From Modestobacter sp. VKM Ac-2985 (GTDB lineage Bacteria > Actinomycetota > Actinomycetes > Mycobacteriales > Geodermatophilaceae): 64,000 nt of DNA. Position 1 is the stretch's first letter. Every line of letters starts with the position of its first letter. Shown in pieces: positions 33,234 to 42,904 of this stretch. The notes under the pieces were generated by a model. That model did not search any database. It was not told the origin of the DNA and worked only from the letters and a program-made list of their open reading frames with translations. Location: contig NZ_JAPVBI010000001.1 of the NCBI RefSeq assembly GCF_026967925.1, positions 1,635,894-1,699,893 on the forward strand, written 5' to 3'. A program made the position numbers and the translations under genes.

Positions 33234-33577
33234 GTCGCCCCCACCCGACCCCACCGCACGACCGCACCGCAGGACCGCGCCACCCCGCACGAGCCGACTT
33301 CCCCCCGGCTCGACCGGGCCCGGACAGCGAGCCGACTTCCCCCCGGCTCGACGTCCACCGCACCGACCGCCCCACCGCCCAGCTGCCCCATCCCGGCTCC
33401 ACCTGGTACCGCTTCCCCGGCGCCAGGCGAGGCGGGCGGGGCAGCGGGCCGGGGCGGTGCCCGCTCCCGCCCCACCCGCGCTCCACCGCGCACCACCCAC
33501 CCCACTCGGCCCCACTCGCCGCCCGCCCGCACGCCCCACCCCACCCGTCCGCCCCTGCGCAGCGAGAGGAGCCGTCG
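33234..33577. other. mraZ-rsmH spacer with duplicated hairpin
   Basis: A 344-bp C-rich spacer inside the dcw cluster. It has no credible gene. It holds two identical hairpin units (33291-33314 and 33329-33352) and long C-rich, purine-poor runs. RsmH has its own GAGAGGA site at the end of the spacer. Confidence 0.6.
33290..33352. repeat. Duplicated 24-bp hairpin unit
   Basis: The 24-base unit beginning GAGCCGACTTCC and ending CCGGCTCGAC occurs twice, 38 bp apart. Each copy folds with the preceding C into CGAGCCG / CGGCTCG around a C-rich loop. Confidence 0.7.
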
Positions 33578-34555
33578 ATGAGCAGCCCCGAGGCCTCCGG
33601 GCCCGCGCTGCACGTCCCCGTCCTCCTCGACCGGGTCACCGAGCTGCTCCACCCCGCCCTGCAGGCACCCGGCGCCGTCCTGGTCGACTGCACGCTCGGG
33701 CTGGCCGGCCACTCCCTGGCCCTGCTGAGGGCCCACCCCGAGCTCCGGTTGATCGGCCTGGACCGCGACCCCGACGCCCGCGCCGAGGCCGCCGCCCGGA
33801 TCGCCGCGGCCGGCCACACGCAGCGCACCACGCTGGTCCCGGCCGTCTTCGACGAGCTGCCCGACGTGCTGGCCGACCTGGGGGTCGACGAGGTGCAGGG
33901 CGTCCTGTTCGACCTCGGCGTCTCCTCCCTGCAGCTGGACCGCCCCACCCGCGGGTTCAGCTACTCCACCGACGCACCGCTGGACATGCGGATGGACCCC
34001 ACCGGGCCCCGCACCGCCGCCGACGTGGTCAACACCTACTCCCGGGGCGAGCTCACCCGGGTGCTGAAGGTCTACGGCGAGGAGCGCTTCGCCGGCCGGA
34101 TCGCCTCCGCCATCGAGCGGGAGCGCGCCCGGGAGCCGTTCACCGGCACCGCCCGGCTGGCCGAGCTGGTGCGCTCGGCGATCCCCGCGGCCACCCGCCG
34201 CACCGGGGGACACCCGGCCAAGCGGACCTTCCAGGCCCTCCGGATCGAGGTCAACGACGAACTGGGAGTGCTCTCCCGGGCACTGCCCGCCGCCATCGAC
34301 GCGCTCGCGATCGGTGGCCGACTGGTCGTGATCAGCTTCCACTCCCTCGAGGACCGCATCGTGAAGCAGACGCTCGCCGCAGAAGCGGTGGACCGCACCC
34401 CGCCCGGCATGCCGGTCCCGATGCCCGAGCACGCGCCGGTGCTGAAGCTCGTCACCCGTGGCGGTGAGGCACCCGGCGAGGCCGAGCTCGCCGTCAACCC
34501 CCGGTCCGCCTCGGCCCGGGTGCGGGCCGCCGAGCGGGTCCGGCGGGCGGCATGA
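33578..34555 (+). CDS. rsmH: 16S rRNA (cytosine-1402-N4)-methyltransferase RsmH
   Basis: A 325-residue RsmH (MraW). It uses SAM to N4-methylate C1402 in the decoding centre of 16S rRNA. Recognisable are [13 protein letters not shown], the SAM loop [13 protein letters not shown], the LDRDP strand, [16 protein letters not shown] (catalytic motif), [19 protein letters not shown] and [11 protein letters not shown], and the final [14 protein letters not shown]-like tail. The ATG follows GAGAGGA. The stop overlaps the ATG of the FtsL-like gene (ATGA). Confidence 0.95.
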   Translation: MSSPEASGPALHVPVLLDRVTELLHPALQAPGAVLVDCTLGLAGHSLALLRAHPELRLIGLDRDPDARAEAAARIAAAGHTQRTTLVPAVFDELPDVLADLGVDEVQGVLFDLGVSSLQLDRPTRGFSYSTDAPLDMRMDPTGPRTAADVVNTYSRGELTRVLKVYGEERFAGRIASAIERERAREPFTGTARLAELVRSAIPAATRRTGGHPAKRTFQALRIEVNDELGVLSRALPAAIDALAIGGRLVVISFHSLEDRIVKQTLAAEAVDRTPPGMPVPMPEHAPVLKLVTRGGEAPGEAELAVNPRSASARVRAAERVRRAA

Positions 34556-35370
34556 GCCAGCCCGCGCGGTCCGCCCCCCGGACCAGCAGTGCCCCGACCC
34601 CGCGCACCGGCCAGTCCCGCAGCCAGTCCCAGGGCGCCGGCGCGCGCACCGGTGCGACCCGGGCGGGCACCGGCCGCACGGGCACGGCCCGGACGACGGC
34701 ACGGACGACGACGGCCCGGACGACGACGGCCCGGACGACGACGGCCCGGACCACCGGTCGGGCGACCACCGGCCCGGTGCACGTGCCCCGGGTCGCCCCG
34801 CCCCGGCGCAGCGGGCCGGTCCCGAGTGGCCCGCAGCTGCGGCTGGTGCCGCCCAGCCGGCCGACCCCGGCCCGCGCACCCCGTGGCAGCCGCCGGACGG
34901 TGCTGCGCGGTCGGCGGGCGCCGTTCGTCGCCGTGCTCGTCGCCCTGCTGGTCGGGACGACGCTGGGCCTCCTGCTGCTCAACACCGCCATCGCCGTGGA
35001 CTCCCTGCGTGCCACCGAGCAGCGGGTCGCGATGGCCGAGCAGGCCAAGGAGGTGGCTCGACTGGAGCAGCAGGTGATCGCTGCCGACACTGCTGCCGAA
35101 CTGGCCCGCGCCGCAGCCGCGGTCGGGCTGGTCCCGCCGGGGGACGCAGCCCACCTGGTGCTGCAGCCCGACGGCAGCTCCGTCCTGCTGGGCAGCGCGA
35201 CCCCGGCGACGGCACCCGTCGAGCCGGGGGCCACCGACCCGGCGGCCGACGGGGCCACCGCACCCCGACCAGCCCCCGCCGACACCTCCACCGAGTCCGC
35301 CCCGCCGGAGTCCGCCCCGGCTCCCGGACCCACGCCCACCGACCCCGTGTCGCCGACCCCCGGGAACTGA
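34552..35370 (+). CDS. FtsL-like divisome membrane protein
   Basis: A 272-residue bitopic protein at the ftsL position between rsmH and ftsI. A long basic, Thr/Arg-rich cytoplasmic region (1-120) precedes one transmembrane helix (about 123-145, [20 protein letters not shown]) and a short coiled-coil ([20 protein letters not shown]) ending near residue 200. The Pro/Ala/Ser-rich tail is about 70 residues. FtsL forms a coiled-coil with FtsB/FtsQ and activates FtsWI. Sequence identity in this family is low; the call rests on position and topology. Tandem ARTTT repeats lie near residue 45-62. Confidence 0.75.
   Translation: MSQPARSAPRTSSAPTPRTGQSRSQSQGAGARTGATRAGTGRTGTARTTARTTTARTTTARTTTARTTGRATTGPVHVPRVAPPRRSGPVPSGPQLRLVPPSRPTPARAPRGSRRTVLRGRRAPFVAVLVALLVGTTLGLLLLNTAIAVDSLRATEQRVAMAEQAKEVARLEQQVIAADTAAELARAAAAVGLVPPGDAAHLVLQPDGSSVLLGSATPATAPVEPGATDPAADGATAPRPAPADTSTESAPPESAPAPGPTPTDPVSPTPGN
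34690..34750. repeat. 15-bp tandem repeat in the FtsL-like gene
   Basis: About four copies of a 15-bp unit (CGGCCCGGACGACGA), encoding ARTTT repeats in the cytoplasmic tail. The in-frame period allows copy change without frameshift. Confidence 0.75.
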
Positions 35371-35373
35371 TCC

Positions 35374-37236
35374 GTGCCCCCTGCAGGCCCTCTCCCGCCG
35401 CATCGTCCGGTCGGGGGTCGCCGCACCCCGCAGCGGCCCACCGGGCCGGCCGGTCGCGGTGCGCCGCGCGCGCGTCGCGAGCCCGGCGCGCGGCGCCTCC
35501 AGCCGCTGGGGCTGACGCAGCGGGACCAGCGCAACCGCTGGGGGCTGGCCTTCCTGATCACCCTGCTGGTCGTGGTGGTCGGCAAGCTGGTCGTGCTCCA
35601 GGGGGTCGACGGGGCCGCCTACGCGCAGGCGGCCGAGAACGACCGGATGCGCACGTACCCGATCGAGGCCGTCCGGGGGCAGATCGTCGACCGCAACGGG
35701 AAGGTGCTCGCCTGGTCGGTGGACGCCAAGCGGGTGACGGCGGACCCGATGCTGGTCTCCGACCCCACCCGCACGGCGCTGGCGTTGACCACGCTGCTCG
35801 GCATCCCGGTCGACGAGCTGGTCGAGAAGCTCTCCCGGGACGGGCGCTACGTCGTCCTGGCCGACGAGGTCAGCACCGACGTCACCGACCAGATCCGCGA
35901 GCTCCCGGCCTCCACCCAGGCCGGCCTGGTCTTCCAGGACGACCCGGTGCGGCTCTACCCGGCGGGCACGGTCGGCGGCCAGCTGGTCGGCTTCGTCGGC
36001 AAGGAGGGCGACGGCCTCGCCGGGATCGAGCAGACCTTCGAGGAGCACCTGGCCGGGGTCGACGGCGAGGAGCGGATCGAGGTGGACGGCGTCGGCAACC
36101 CGATCCCCTCGGGCATCGACGACACCCAGCCGGCGACCGACGGCAGCACCGTGCAGCTGACGCTGGACCAGGACCTGCAGTTCGTCGTCCAGCAGACGCT
36201 GGACGCGGCCTGCGCCGACGAGGCGACGGCCACGGCGTCGGCCGTGGTCCAGGACGTGCAGACCGGCGAGGTGGTGGCGATGGCCTCCTGCCCGGGCTAC
36301 GACCCGGGCAGCTACAACACGACGGACCCGGCCCTGCTCGGCAACCCGGTCGTCTCCGAGGTCTACGAGCCGGGCTCGGTGATGAAGGCGGTGACGCTGG
36401 CCGCCGCCATCGAGGAGGGCAAGGCCACCAAGGACACGGTGCTCAACGTCGACGGGCACATCCAGGCCGGCGACGTCGTGGTCACCGACGCCCACGACCA
36501 CGAGCCGATCGACTTCACCGTGACCGGGATCCTCGCCAAGTCCAGCAACGTCGGGTCGATCATGCTGGCCCGCGAGGTCGGCGACAGCACCTTCGAGCAG
36601 TACCTGCAGGACTTCGGCTTCGGCTCGACCACCGGCATCGAGCTCCCCGGCGAGAGCGCCGGCATCCTGGAGGACTCGGCGGACTGGACCGCCAGCCGCG
36701 CGGCCAACGTGCCGATCGGACAGGGCGTCTCGGTGACCACCCTGCAGATGGCGTCGGCGTACCAGGCCCTCGCGAACGACGGCGTGCGGATCGCCCCGCG
36801 GGTGGTGTCCTCGCTGACCGCCGAGGACGGCACGGTCACCGAGGTGCCCCGGCCCGAGGGCGTGCGGGTGGTCAGCGAGGACACCGCCGACCAGCTGACC
36901 TACATGCTCGAGGCGGTGGTCGGCCCCGGGGGCACCGCACCCCTGGGCGAGATCGACGGCTTCCGGGTGGCCGGCAAGACCGGCACGGCCCAGCGGGCCA
37001 ACCCCGAGACGGGCAGCTACGCCGGTGGCGGCTACTTCACCACCTTCGTCGGCTACGCCCCGGCCGACGACCCGCAGTACGTCGTGGCCGTCGACCTCGA
37101 GCGGCCCACCAGCGACGCCGAGGGCGGCCAGGTGGCGGCCCCGGTCTTCGCCGACGTCATGCGGTATGCGCTGATCTCCGGGGGCGTCGTCCCCTCCGGC
37201 GCGCCGCGCCCGGACTTCACCCTCACCGTCCCCTGA
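35374..37236 (+). CDS. ftsI: Peptidoglycan D,D-transpeptidase FtsI (PBP3)
   Basis: A 620-residue class B penicillin-binding protein that cross-links septal peptidoglycan. A basic N-terminal tail of about 50 residues leads to one transmembrane helix (AFLITLLVVVVGKLVVLQG, about 58-76). The dimerisation domain begins RGQIVDRNGKVLAW. Transpeptidase motifs are Ser335-x-x-Lys338 (PGSVMK), Ser390-Ser-Asn392 (KSSNVGS) and Lys535-Thr-Gly (AGKTGTAQ). The GTG at 35374 follows the FtsL-like stop by three bases. No PASTA domains. Confidence 0.95.
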   Translation: MPPAGPLPPHRPVGGRRTPQRPTGPAGRGAPRARREPGARRLQPLGLTQRDQRNRWGLAFLITLLVVVVGKLVVLQGVDGAAYAQAAENDRMRTYPIEAVRGQIVDRNGKVLAWSVDAKRVTADPMLVSDPTRTALALTTLLGIPVDELVEKLSRDGRYVVLADEVSTDVTDQIRELPASTQAGLVFQDDPVRLYPAGTVGGQLVGFVGKEGDGLAGIEQTFEEHLAGVDGEERIEVDGVGNPIPSGIDDTQPATDGSTVQLTLDQDLQFVVQQTLDAACADEATATASAVVQDVQTGEVVAMASCPGYDPGSYNTTDPALLGNPVVSEVYEPGSVMKAVTLAAAIEEGKATKDTVLNVDGHIQAGDVVVTDAHDHEPIDFTVTGILAKSSNVGSIMLAREVGDSTFEQYLQDFGFGSTTGIELPGESAGILEDSADWTASRAANVPIGQGVSVTTLQMASAYQALANDGVRIAPRVVSSLTAEDGTVTEVPRPEGVRVVSEDTADQLTYMLEAVVGPGGTAPLGEIDGFRVAGKTGTAQRANPETGSYAGGGYFTTFVGYAPADDPQYVVAVDLERPTSDAEGGQVAAPVFADVMRYALISGGVVPSGAPRPDFTLTVP

Positions 37237-37316
37237 ACCCCACCGGCGCAGGAGCCGCCCACCCGCCGGTGCGACACGGAGCCGCCAGGTGATCGGGTCG
37301 CGCTCCTCCACGCCGG

Positions 37317-37330
37317 TAGATTGGACCGTC
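37317..37330 (+). promoter_or_regulatory. Internal leaderless-type promoter before murE
   Basis: TAGATT at 37317-37322 (TAnnnT) is eight bases from the GTG at 37331, with no Shine-Dalgarno between. It would supply murE onward independently of the mraZ promoter. Confidence 0.5.
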
Positions 37331-38887
37331 GTGACCCCGACTGCGCCCGGGGCGGCGTCCCGGCCGGCCGGGAACCGCCCGCTCTCCCTCGGTGACCTCG
37401 CCGACCTCGTCGGCGCACCCGTGACCGGTGCGACCGCCGTGGAGGTCACCGGTGTCACCCACGCCTCCGGCGACGTCCGCCCCGGTGACCTCTACGCCGC
37501 CCTGCCCGGCGCCCGCACCCACGGCGCCCGCTACACCGCCGACGCCGCCGCGCGCGGTGCCCGGGCGGTGCTGACCGACCCGGCGGGGGAGGAGCAGGCC
37601 CGGGCCACCGGCCTGCCGGTCTGCGTGGTCCGCGACCCGCGGTCCGTGCTCGGTGCGGTCGCCTCCCGGGTCTACGGGCTCCCCAGCGAGCGGCTCACCG
37701 TGCTGGGCATCACCGGCACCAACGGCAAGACGACGACGAGCTACCTGGTCGAGGCCGGCCTGGCCGCCGCCGGGTGGGCCAGCGGCCTGATCGGCACGGT
37801 GCAGACCCGCACCCGCGGCCAGGACGCCGACGGGACGCCGGTGACCACCGAGCTGCCCAGCGTCCGCACCACGCCGGAGGCGGCCGACCTGCACGCCCTG
37901 CTCGGCACGATGGTCGACTCCGGCGTGCGCGCGGTCGTCATGGAGGTCTCCAGCCACGCGCTGGTGCAGGGCCGGGTCGGTGGGGTGCGCTTCGCCGCGG
38001 CCGGGTTCACCAACCTCTCCCGCGACCACCTGGACTTCCACGGCGACCCGGAGAGCTACTTCCAGGCCAAGGCGCTGCTGTTCGACGGGCGGGCCGCCGT
38101 CGAGGTGGTCGACGTCGACGACCCCGCCGGGCGGCGGCTGGTCCGCCCGGGCACGGTCACCGTCTCCGGCTCCGGTGCCGGGGGTGCGGACTGGTCGGCC
38201 ACCGACGTGGCCGCCGTCCCCACCGGCGGCTCGACGTTCACGCTGCACGGCCCCGGCGGGCGCAGCTGGCCCGCACGGCTGCGGTTGCCGGGCAGCTTCA
38301 ACGTGGCCAACGCGGTGCTCGCCGTGGCGTTGCTGGACGCCGTAGGCGTGTCGCCGGAGACGGCGCTGCCGGGGATCGCGGAGACCGTCGTCCCCGGGCG
38401 GATGGAGCCGGTGGACGCCGGCCAGCCGTTCGTCGCCGTCGTCGACTACGCGCACACCCCCGACGCGGTGCAGACCGCGCTTGCCGCGCTGCGCCCGGCG
38501 ACCCCGGGCCGGCTGATCACCGTGCTGGGCTGCGGCGGTGACCGCGACCCGGGCAAGCGGCCGGGGATGGGCGCCGCGGCGTCGGCCGCCAGCGACGTGC
38601 TGGTGGTCACCGACGACAACCCGCGGTCGGAGGACCCGGCGGCCATCCGTGCGGCGATGCGCGCCGGTGCCGGTGAGGTCCCGGCCGACCAGCGGGCCGA
38701 GGTGCTGGAGGTCGGTGACCGGCGGGCCGCCCTCGCGGCCGCCGTCGGGCTCGCACGGGCGGGTGACACGCTGCTCGTGGCCGGCAAGGGCCACGAGACG
38801 GGTCAGGAGGTGGGCGGTCAGGTGCTGCCCTTCGACGACCGCGTGGTGCTGCGCGAGCTGCTGGCCGCGAGCGAGGTGGGCACGTGA
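37331..38887 (+). CDS. murE: UDP-MurNAc-tripeptide synthetase MurE (meso-DAP adding)
   Basis: A 518-residue Mur ligase that adds the third residue to UDP-MurNAc-dipeptide. The ATP loop is GITGTNGKTTTSYLVEAG, and the specificity motif is Asp-Asn-Pro-Arg at 429-432, which marks meso-diaminopimelate as substrate. Other Mur motifs are VMEVSSHAL and SRDHLDFHG, and AVVDYAHTPDAV. The GTG at 37331 is preferred over an earlier in-frame GTG at 37289, because a -10-like box lies directly before it and the conserved protein starts soon after. Confidence 0.94.
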   Translation: MTPTAPGAASRPAGNRPLSLGDLADLVGAPVTGATAVEVTGVTHASGDVRPGDLYAALPGARTHGARYTADAAARGARAVLTDPAGEEQARATGLPVCVVRDPRSVLGAVASRVYGLPSERLTVLGITGTNGKTTTSYLVEAGLAAAGWASGLIGTVQTRTRGQDADGTPVTTELPSVRTTPEAADLHALLGTMVDSGVRAVVMEVSSHALVQGRVGGVRFAAAGFTNLSRDHLDFHGDPESYFQAKALLFDGRAAVEVVDVDDPAGRRLVRPGTVTVSGSGAGGADWSATDVAAVPTGGSTFTLHGPGGRSWPARLRLPGSFNVANAVLAVALLDAVGVSPETALPGIAETVVPGRMEPVDAGQPFVAVVDYAHTPDAVQTALAALRPATPGRLITVLGCGGDRDPGKRPGMGAAASAASDVLVVTDDNPRSEDPAAIRAAMRAGAGEVPADQRAEVLEVGDRRAALAAAVGLARAGDTLLVAGKGHETGQEVGGQVLPFDDRVVLRELLAASEVGT

Positions 38888-38960
38888 CCGAGCTCGCGAG
38901 GTCACGCATGAGCGCAGCATCGTCGAGCATGCGGCCGACGAGCGCCAGCGAGGAGGACGC

Positions 38961-40391
38961 GTGATCGCAATGACCGTGGCCGAGGTGGCCGCGGCCGTCG
39001 ACGGCGACCTGGTCGGCGACCCCTCCGCCACGGTGACCGGCGCGGTGCTGGTCGACTCCCGCGCCGTGGCCCCCGGTGACCTCTTCGTCGCCCTCCCCGG
39101 GGAACGGGTGGACGGCGCCGACTTCCTCCCGGCCGCTGCCGCAGCCGGGGCGGCCGGGGCACTGACCACCCGCGCCGACCCCGCCCTGCCCTGCGTCGTC
39201 GTCGCCGACCCGGTGGCGGCCCTCGGTCGCCTGGCCGCGGCCGTGCACGGCCGACTGGTGCAGGCGGGTCTGGTGACCATCGGCGTCACCGGGTCCTCCG
39301 GCAAGACCTCGACCAAGGACCTGCTCGGCCAGGTGCTGGCCGCCGCCGGCCCGACCGTCAGCCCCCAGGGGTCCTTCAACAACGACATCGGCCTGCCGCT
39401 GACCGTGCTGTCCGCCGATGCGGACACCCGCTTCCTGGTCCTGGAGATGGGCTCGCGGGGCCCCGGCCACATCGCCCGGCTGTGCCACATCGCCCGGCCG
39501 GCCATCGGCGTGGTGCTCAACGTCGGGTCCGCCCACCTCGGGGAGTTCGGCAGCGCCGAGGTGATCGCCACCAGCAAGGGCGAGCTGGTGGCGGCCCTGC
39601 CGGCCACCGGCACCGCCGTGCTCAACGCCGACGACGCCCGGGTGGCCGGCATGGCCCCCCGCACCCAGGCCGCGGTGCTGACCACCGGGCTGGCCGGGCA
39701 CGCCGACGTGCGGGCCACCGACGTCGAGCTCGACGACGCCGCCCGCGCCCGGTTCACCCTCCACGCGCGCGGCGAGGAGCACCCGGTCGCCCTGCAGGTC
39801 GTCGGCGTGCACCAGGTCGCCAACGCCCTGTCCGCCGCCGGCGCGGCGCTGGCTGCCGGGATGACGCCCGCCGCGGTCGCGCAGGCGCTGTCGGCCGCCG
39901 CGCCGCGCAGCCGCTGGCGGATGGAGGTCACCACCCGCGCCGACGGCGTGACCGTCGTCAACGACGCCTACAACGCCAACCCCGAGTCGATGCGGGCCGC
40001 GCTGGCCGCGCTCCGCCGGCTGCGGGGCCGCCGCCGGATCGCCGTGCTCGGCGCGATGGGGGAGCTCGGCCCCACCGCCGGGGCTGCGCACGAGGAGCTG
40101 GGCCGGGACGCCGTGCGCGCCGGGGTCGACCTCGTCGTCTCCGTCGGGCCCGACGCGGCCGGTGTGCACGCAGGTGCCCGCGCGGAACTGGACGTCCGTG
40201 GTCGCGCAGGCGACCGCGGGGGAGAGCAGGAGGAGTCCGTGCACCTGCCGGACCGGGCAGCAGCCCGGCGGTTGCTGAGCGAGGTGGTCGGACCGGGTGA
40301 CGTCGTCCTGGTGAAGGCCTCGCGCAGCTACGGCCTCGAGGAGCTCGCCGCCGATCTGATCGCCGACGGCGGCCCGGAGGTGACCGCGTGA
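38961..40391 (+). CDS. murF: UDP-MurNAc-pentapeptide synthetase MurF
   Basis: A 476-residue Mur ligase that attaches D-Ala-D-Ala. Motifs are VLVDSRAVAPGDLFVALPGE (N-terminal domain), the ATP loop GVTGSSGKTSTKDLLGQVL, EMGSRGPGHIARL, NVGSAHLGEFGS and VVNDAYNANPESM. GTG at 38961 is chosen since GGAGGA precedes it at four bases; the in-frame ATG at 38970 is too far. The stop overlaps the mraY GTG (GTGA). Confidence 0.94.
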   Translation: MIAMTVAEVAAAVDGDLVGDPSATVTGAVLVDSRAVAPGDLFVALPGERVDGADFLPAAAAAGAAGALTTRADPALPCVVVADPVAALGRLAAAVHGRLVQAGLVTIGVTGSSGKTSTKDLLGQVLAAAGPTVSPQGSFNNDIGLPLTVLSADADTRFLVLEMGSRGPGHIARLCHIARPAIGVVLNVGSAHLGEFGSAEVIATSKGELVAALPATGTAVLNADDARVAGMAPRTQAAVLTTGLAGHADVRATDVELDDAARARFTLHARGEEHPVALQVVGVHQVANALSAAGAALAAGMTPAAVAQALSAAAPRSRWRMEVTTRADGVTVVNDAYNANPESMRAALAALRRLRGRRRIAVLGAMGELGPTAGAAHEELGRDAVRAGVDLVVSVGPDAAGVHAGARAELDVRGRAGDRGGEQEESVHLPDRAAARRLLSEVVGPGDVVLVKASRSYGLEELAADLIADGGPEVTA

Positions 40392-41467
40392 GGTCCGTCC
40401 TCGTCGCCGCCGCCGTCGGGCTGATCGTCTCGATCCTGCTGACCCCGTTGGCGATCAAGGCCTTCCGGAAGCACGGCTTCGGCCAGGAGATCCGGGACGA
40501 CGGCCCGGAGAGCCACCTGTCGAAGAAGGGCACGCCCACCATGGGCGGCACCGTGATGGTGCTGGCCACGGTGGTCGGCTACCTGGTGGCGCACCTGTTC
40601 GTGATCAACCAGGAGGGCCGTGGCGTCACCGCCACCGGTCTGCTGCTGCTGTTCCTGCTCATCGGCCTGGGCACGGTCGGGTTCCTCGACGACTACCTCA
40701 AGATCCGGTACCGGCGCAGCCTCGGCCTGAACAAGACCGCCAAGCTGGTCGGCCAGCTGGTCATCGGGGTCACCTTCGCCGTCCTCGCGCTGATGGCCGA
40801 CGGTGAGGACGGGACCGCAGTGGCCACCACGACGGTCTCCTTCGTCCGGGACATCGCCCCGCTCACCCTGCCGACGGTCGCGTTCGTCGCGCTGGCCTAC
40901 CTCTTCATCGCCGGCTTCTCCAACGCGGTCAACCTCACCGACGGCCTCGACGGGCTGGCCGCCGGCGCCTCGGCGATGGTGTTCGGCTCCTACGTGGTCA
41001 TCTCGTTCTGGCAGTTCGGCAACGACTGCGCCGGCGGCCTCGTCGACGGCTGCTACACGGTCCGTGACCCGCTCGACGTCACCCTGGTGGCCGCCGCGGC
41101 GATGGGCGCCTGCCTGGGCTTCCTGTGGTGGAACACCTCACCGGCCCGGATCTTCATGGGCGACACCGGTTCGCTGGCCCTGGGTGGGCTGATGGCCGGG
41201 CTGGCCATCGTCACCCGCACCGAGCTGCTCCTCGTCGTCCTCGGCGGGCTGTTCGTGGCGGTCACCCTGTCGGTGGTGATCCAGGTCGGCTTCTTCCGGG
41301 CCACCCGTCGCCGGGTCTTCCGGATGGCCCCGCTGCACCACCACTTCGAGCTCGCCGGCTGGGCGGAGAACACCGTGATCGTCCGGTTCTGGCTGGTCAC
41401 CGGGATGGCGGTCGCCTTCGGGCTGGGGCTGTTCTACGCCGACTGGCTCTCCGTCACGGGGCTGTAG
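40388..41467 (+). CDS. mraY: Phospho-MurNAc-pentapeptide transferase MraY
   Basis: A 359-residue integral membrane enzyme with ten hydrophobic helices. It transfers phospho-MurNAc-pentapeptide to undecaprenyl phosphate (lipid I). The signature motifs are KKGTPTMGG, the Asp pair in VGFLDDYLKI, NLTDGLDGLAAG, FMGDTGSLALGG and PLHHHFE. GTG start overlapping the murF stop; the stop is TAG, two bases before murD. The gene is intact and ordinary in length. Confidence 0.96.
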   Translation: MRSVLVAAAVGLIVSILLTPLAIKAFRKHGFGQEIRDDGPESHLSKKGTPTMGGTVMVLATVVGYLVAHLFVINQEGRGVTATGLLLLFLLIGLGTVGFLDDYLKIRYRRSLGLNKTAKLVGQLVIGVTFAVLALMADGEDGTAVATTTVSFVRDIAPLTLPTVAFVALAYLFIAGFSNAVNLTDGLDGLAAGASAMVFGSYVVISFWQFGNDCAGGLVDGCYTVRDPLDVTLVAAAAMGACLGFLWWNTSPARIFMGDTGSLALGGLMAGLAIVTRTELLLVVLGGLFVAVTLSVVIQVGFFRATRRRVFRMAPLHHHFELAGWAENTVIVRFWLVTGMAVAFGLGLFYADWLSVTGL

Positions 41468-41469
41468 AG

Positions 41470-42897
41470 ATGACCCACGCGAACGGGACGGCGGACCGGC
41501 CGCTGGGCACCGTGCTGGTCGCCGGGCTCGGCGTCTCCGGCGCCGCGGCGGCGCGGGTGCTGCTGTCCCGCGGGGACGACGTCTGGCTCACCGATGCCAC
41601 CGAGCCCGCCGTGCTGACCGAGCTGGTCGGGGCGGGCGCCCGCTGGCTGGGCGCGCTCAGCGAGCCGCCGGAGGGCATCGACCTGGTCGTCACCTCCCCG
41701 GGCTGGCGGCCGGACTCCCCGCTGCTGCGGACCGCCGCCGCCCGCAGCGTGGAGGTCATCGGCGAGCCGGAGCTGGCCTGGCGGCTGCGGACCGCGGCGC
41801 CGGGCGCGGAGCCCGCCCCCTGGTTCGCGGTCACCGGCACCAACGGGAAGACGACGACGGTCACGATGCTCGAGGCGGTGCTGCTGGCCGGCGGGCGGCG
41901 GGCGGTCGCGGCGGGCAACGTCGGCCGGCCGCTCGTCGAGGTGGTCACCGCCCGCGACGCCGACGGCGTCCCCGTCCACGACGCGATCGCCGTGGAGCTC
42001 TCCAGCTTCCAGCTGCACTGGTCCTCCTCGATCGCCCCGGCCGGGGCCTGCGTGCTCAACGTCGCCGACGACCACGTCGACTGGCACGGCTCCTTCGACG
42101 CCTACCGCGACGCCAAGGCCCGGCTGCTGCGGCTGGCGCCGGTCGCGGTCGCCGACGCCGGGGACCCGGTCGCGTCCGCGCTCGTCGCGGCCCACCGGCA
42201 CCCGGTCACCGTGACCCTCGGCGAGCCCGCCCGCGGCCAACTGGGCGTCCGGTCCGGTGCCCTCGTCGACCGCGCGTTCAGCCCGGACCCGGCCGGTGAG
42301 GTGCTCGTCGAGCTCGAGGCCCTCCAGGTGCGGGGACCGCACAACACGGTCAACGCGCTGGCCGCCGCGGCCCTGGCCCGGGTCGCCGGCGTCGACGCGG
42401 CGGCGGTCGGCCGCGGCCTGGCCGGCTTCCGCGGCGGCGCCCACCGGAACGTGCTGGTCGGCAGTGTCGACGGCATCGACTTCGTCGACGACAGCAAGGC
42501 CACGAACCCGCACGCGGCCGGCGCCTCGCTGGCCGCCTACCCGCGGGTGGTGTGGATCGCCGGGGGCCTGCTCAAGGGCGCCGACGTCGAGCCGCTGGTC
42601 GCCGCGGTCGCCCCGCGGCTGGCCGGGGTGGTGCTGCTGGGCCGGGATCGGGAGGTGCTGGCCCGCTCGCTGGCGCGACACGCCCCGTCGGTCCCACGCA
42701 CGGTGGTCCCCAGCGGCGACGATGGCGCTGTGACGGACGGGGACAGTGTGATGCGTGAGGTGGTCGCGGCCGCCGTCCGGCTGGCCCGCCCCGGGGACAC
42801 CGTGCTGCTCGCCCCGGCGGCCGCCTCGATGGACGTGTTCACCGACTACGCGCACCGCGGCCGGGCCTTCGCCGACGCGGTCCGCGCGCTGGGCTGA
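41470..42897 (+). CDS. murD: UDP-MurNAc-L-alanine:D-glutamate ligase MurD
   Basis: A 475-residue Mur ligase that adds D-Glu. The N-terminal Rossmann domain (VLVAGLGVSGAAAARVLLSR), the ATP loop FAVTGTNGKTTTVTMLEAVL (read in parts), AVELSSFQLHW, NVADDHVDWHG, FVDDSKATNPHAAGASLAAY and WIAGGLLKGADV are all present. The ATG is two bases after the mraY TAG stop. It acts in the cytoplasm between MurC and MurE. Confidence 0.95.
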   Translation: MTHANGTADRPLGTVLVAGLGVSGAAAARVLLSRGDDVWLTDATEPAVLTELVGAGARWLGALSEPPEGIDLVVTSPGWRPDSPLLRTAAARSVEVIGEPELAWRLRTAAPGAEPAPWFAVTGTNGKTTTVTMLEAVLLAGGRRAVAAGNVGRPLVEVVTARDADGVPVHDAIAVELSSFQLHWSSSIAPAGACVLNVADDHVDWHGSFDAYRDAKARLLRLAPVAVADAGDPVASALVAAHRHPVTVTLGEPARGQLGVRSGALVDRAFSPDPAGEVLVELEALQVRGPHNTVNALAAAALARVAGVDAAAVGRGLAGFRGGAHRNVLVGSVDGIDFVDDSKATNPHAAGASLAAYPRVVWIAGGLLKGADVEPLVAAVAPRLAGVVLLGRDREVLARSLARHAPSVPRTVVPSGDDGAVTDGDSVMREVVAAAVRLARPGDTVLLAPAAASMDVFTDYAHRGRAFADAVRALG

Positions 42898-42904
42898 CCG
42901 ACCG

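Noticed and set aside
34072-37458. 1128-codon open frame on the minus strand across ftsI and its neighbours
   Set aside because: Antisense shadow of real, motif-bearing genes; very high GC leaves long stop-free frames on both strands.
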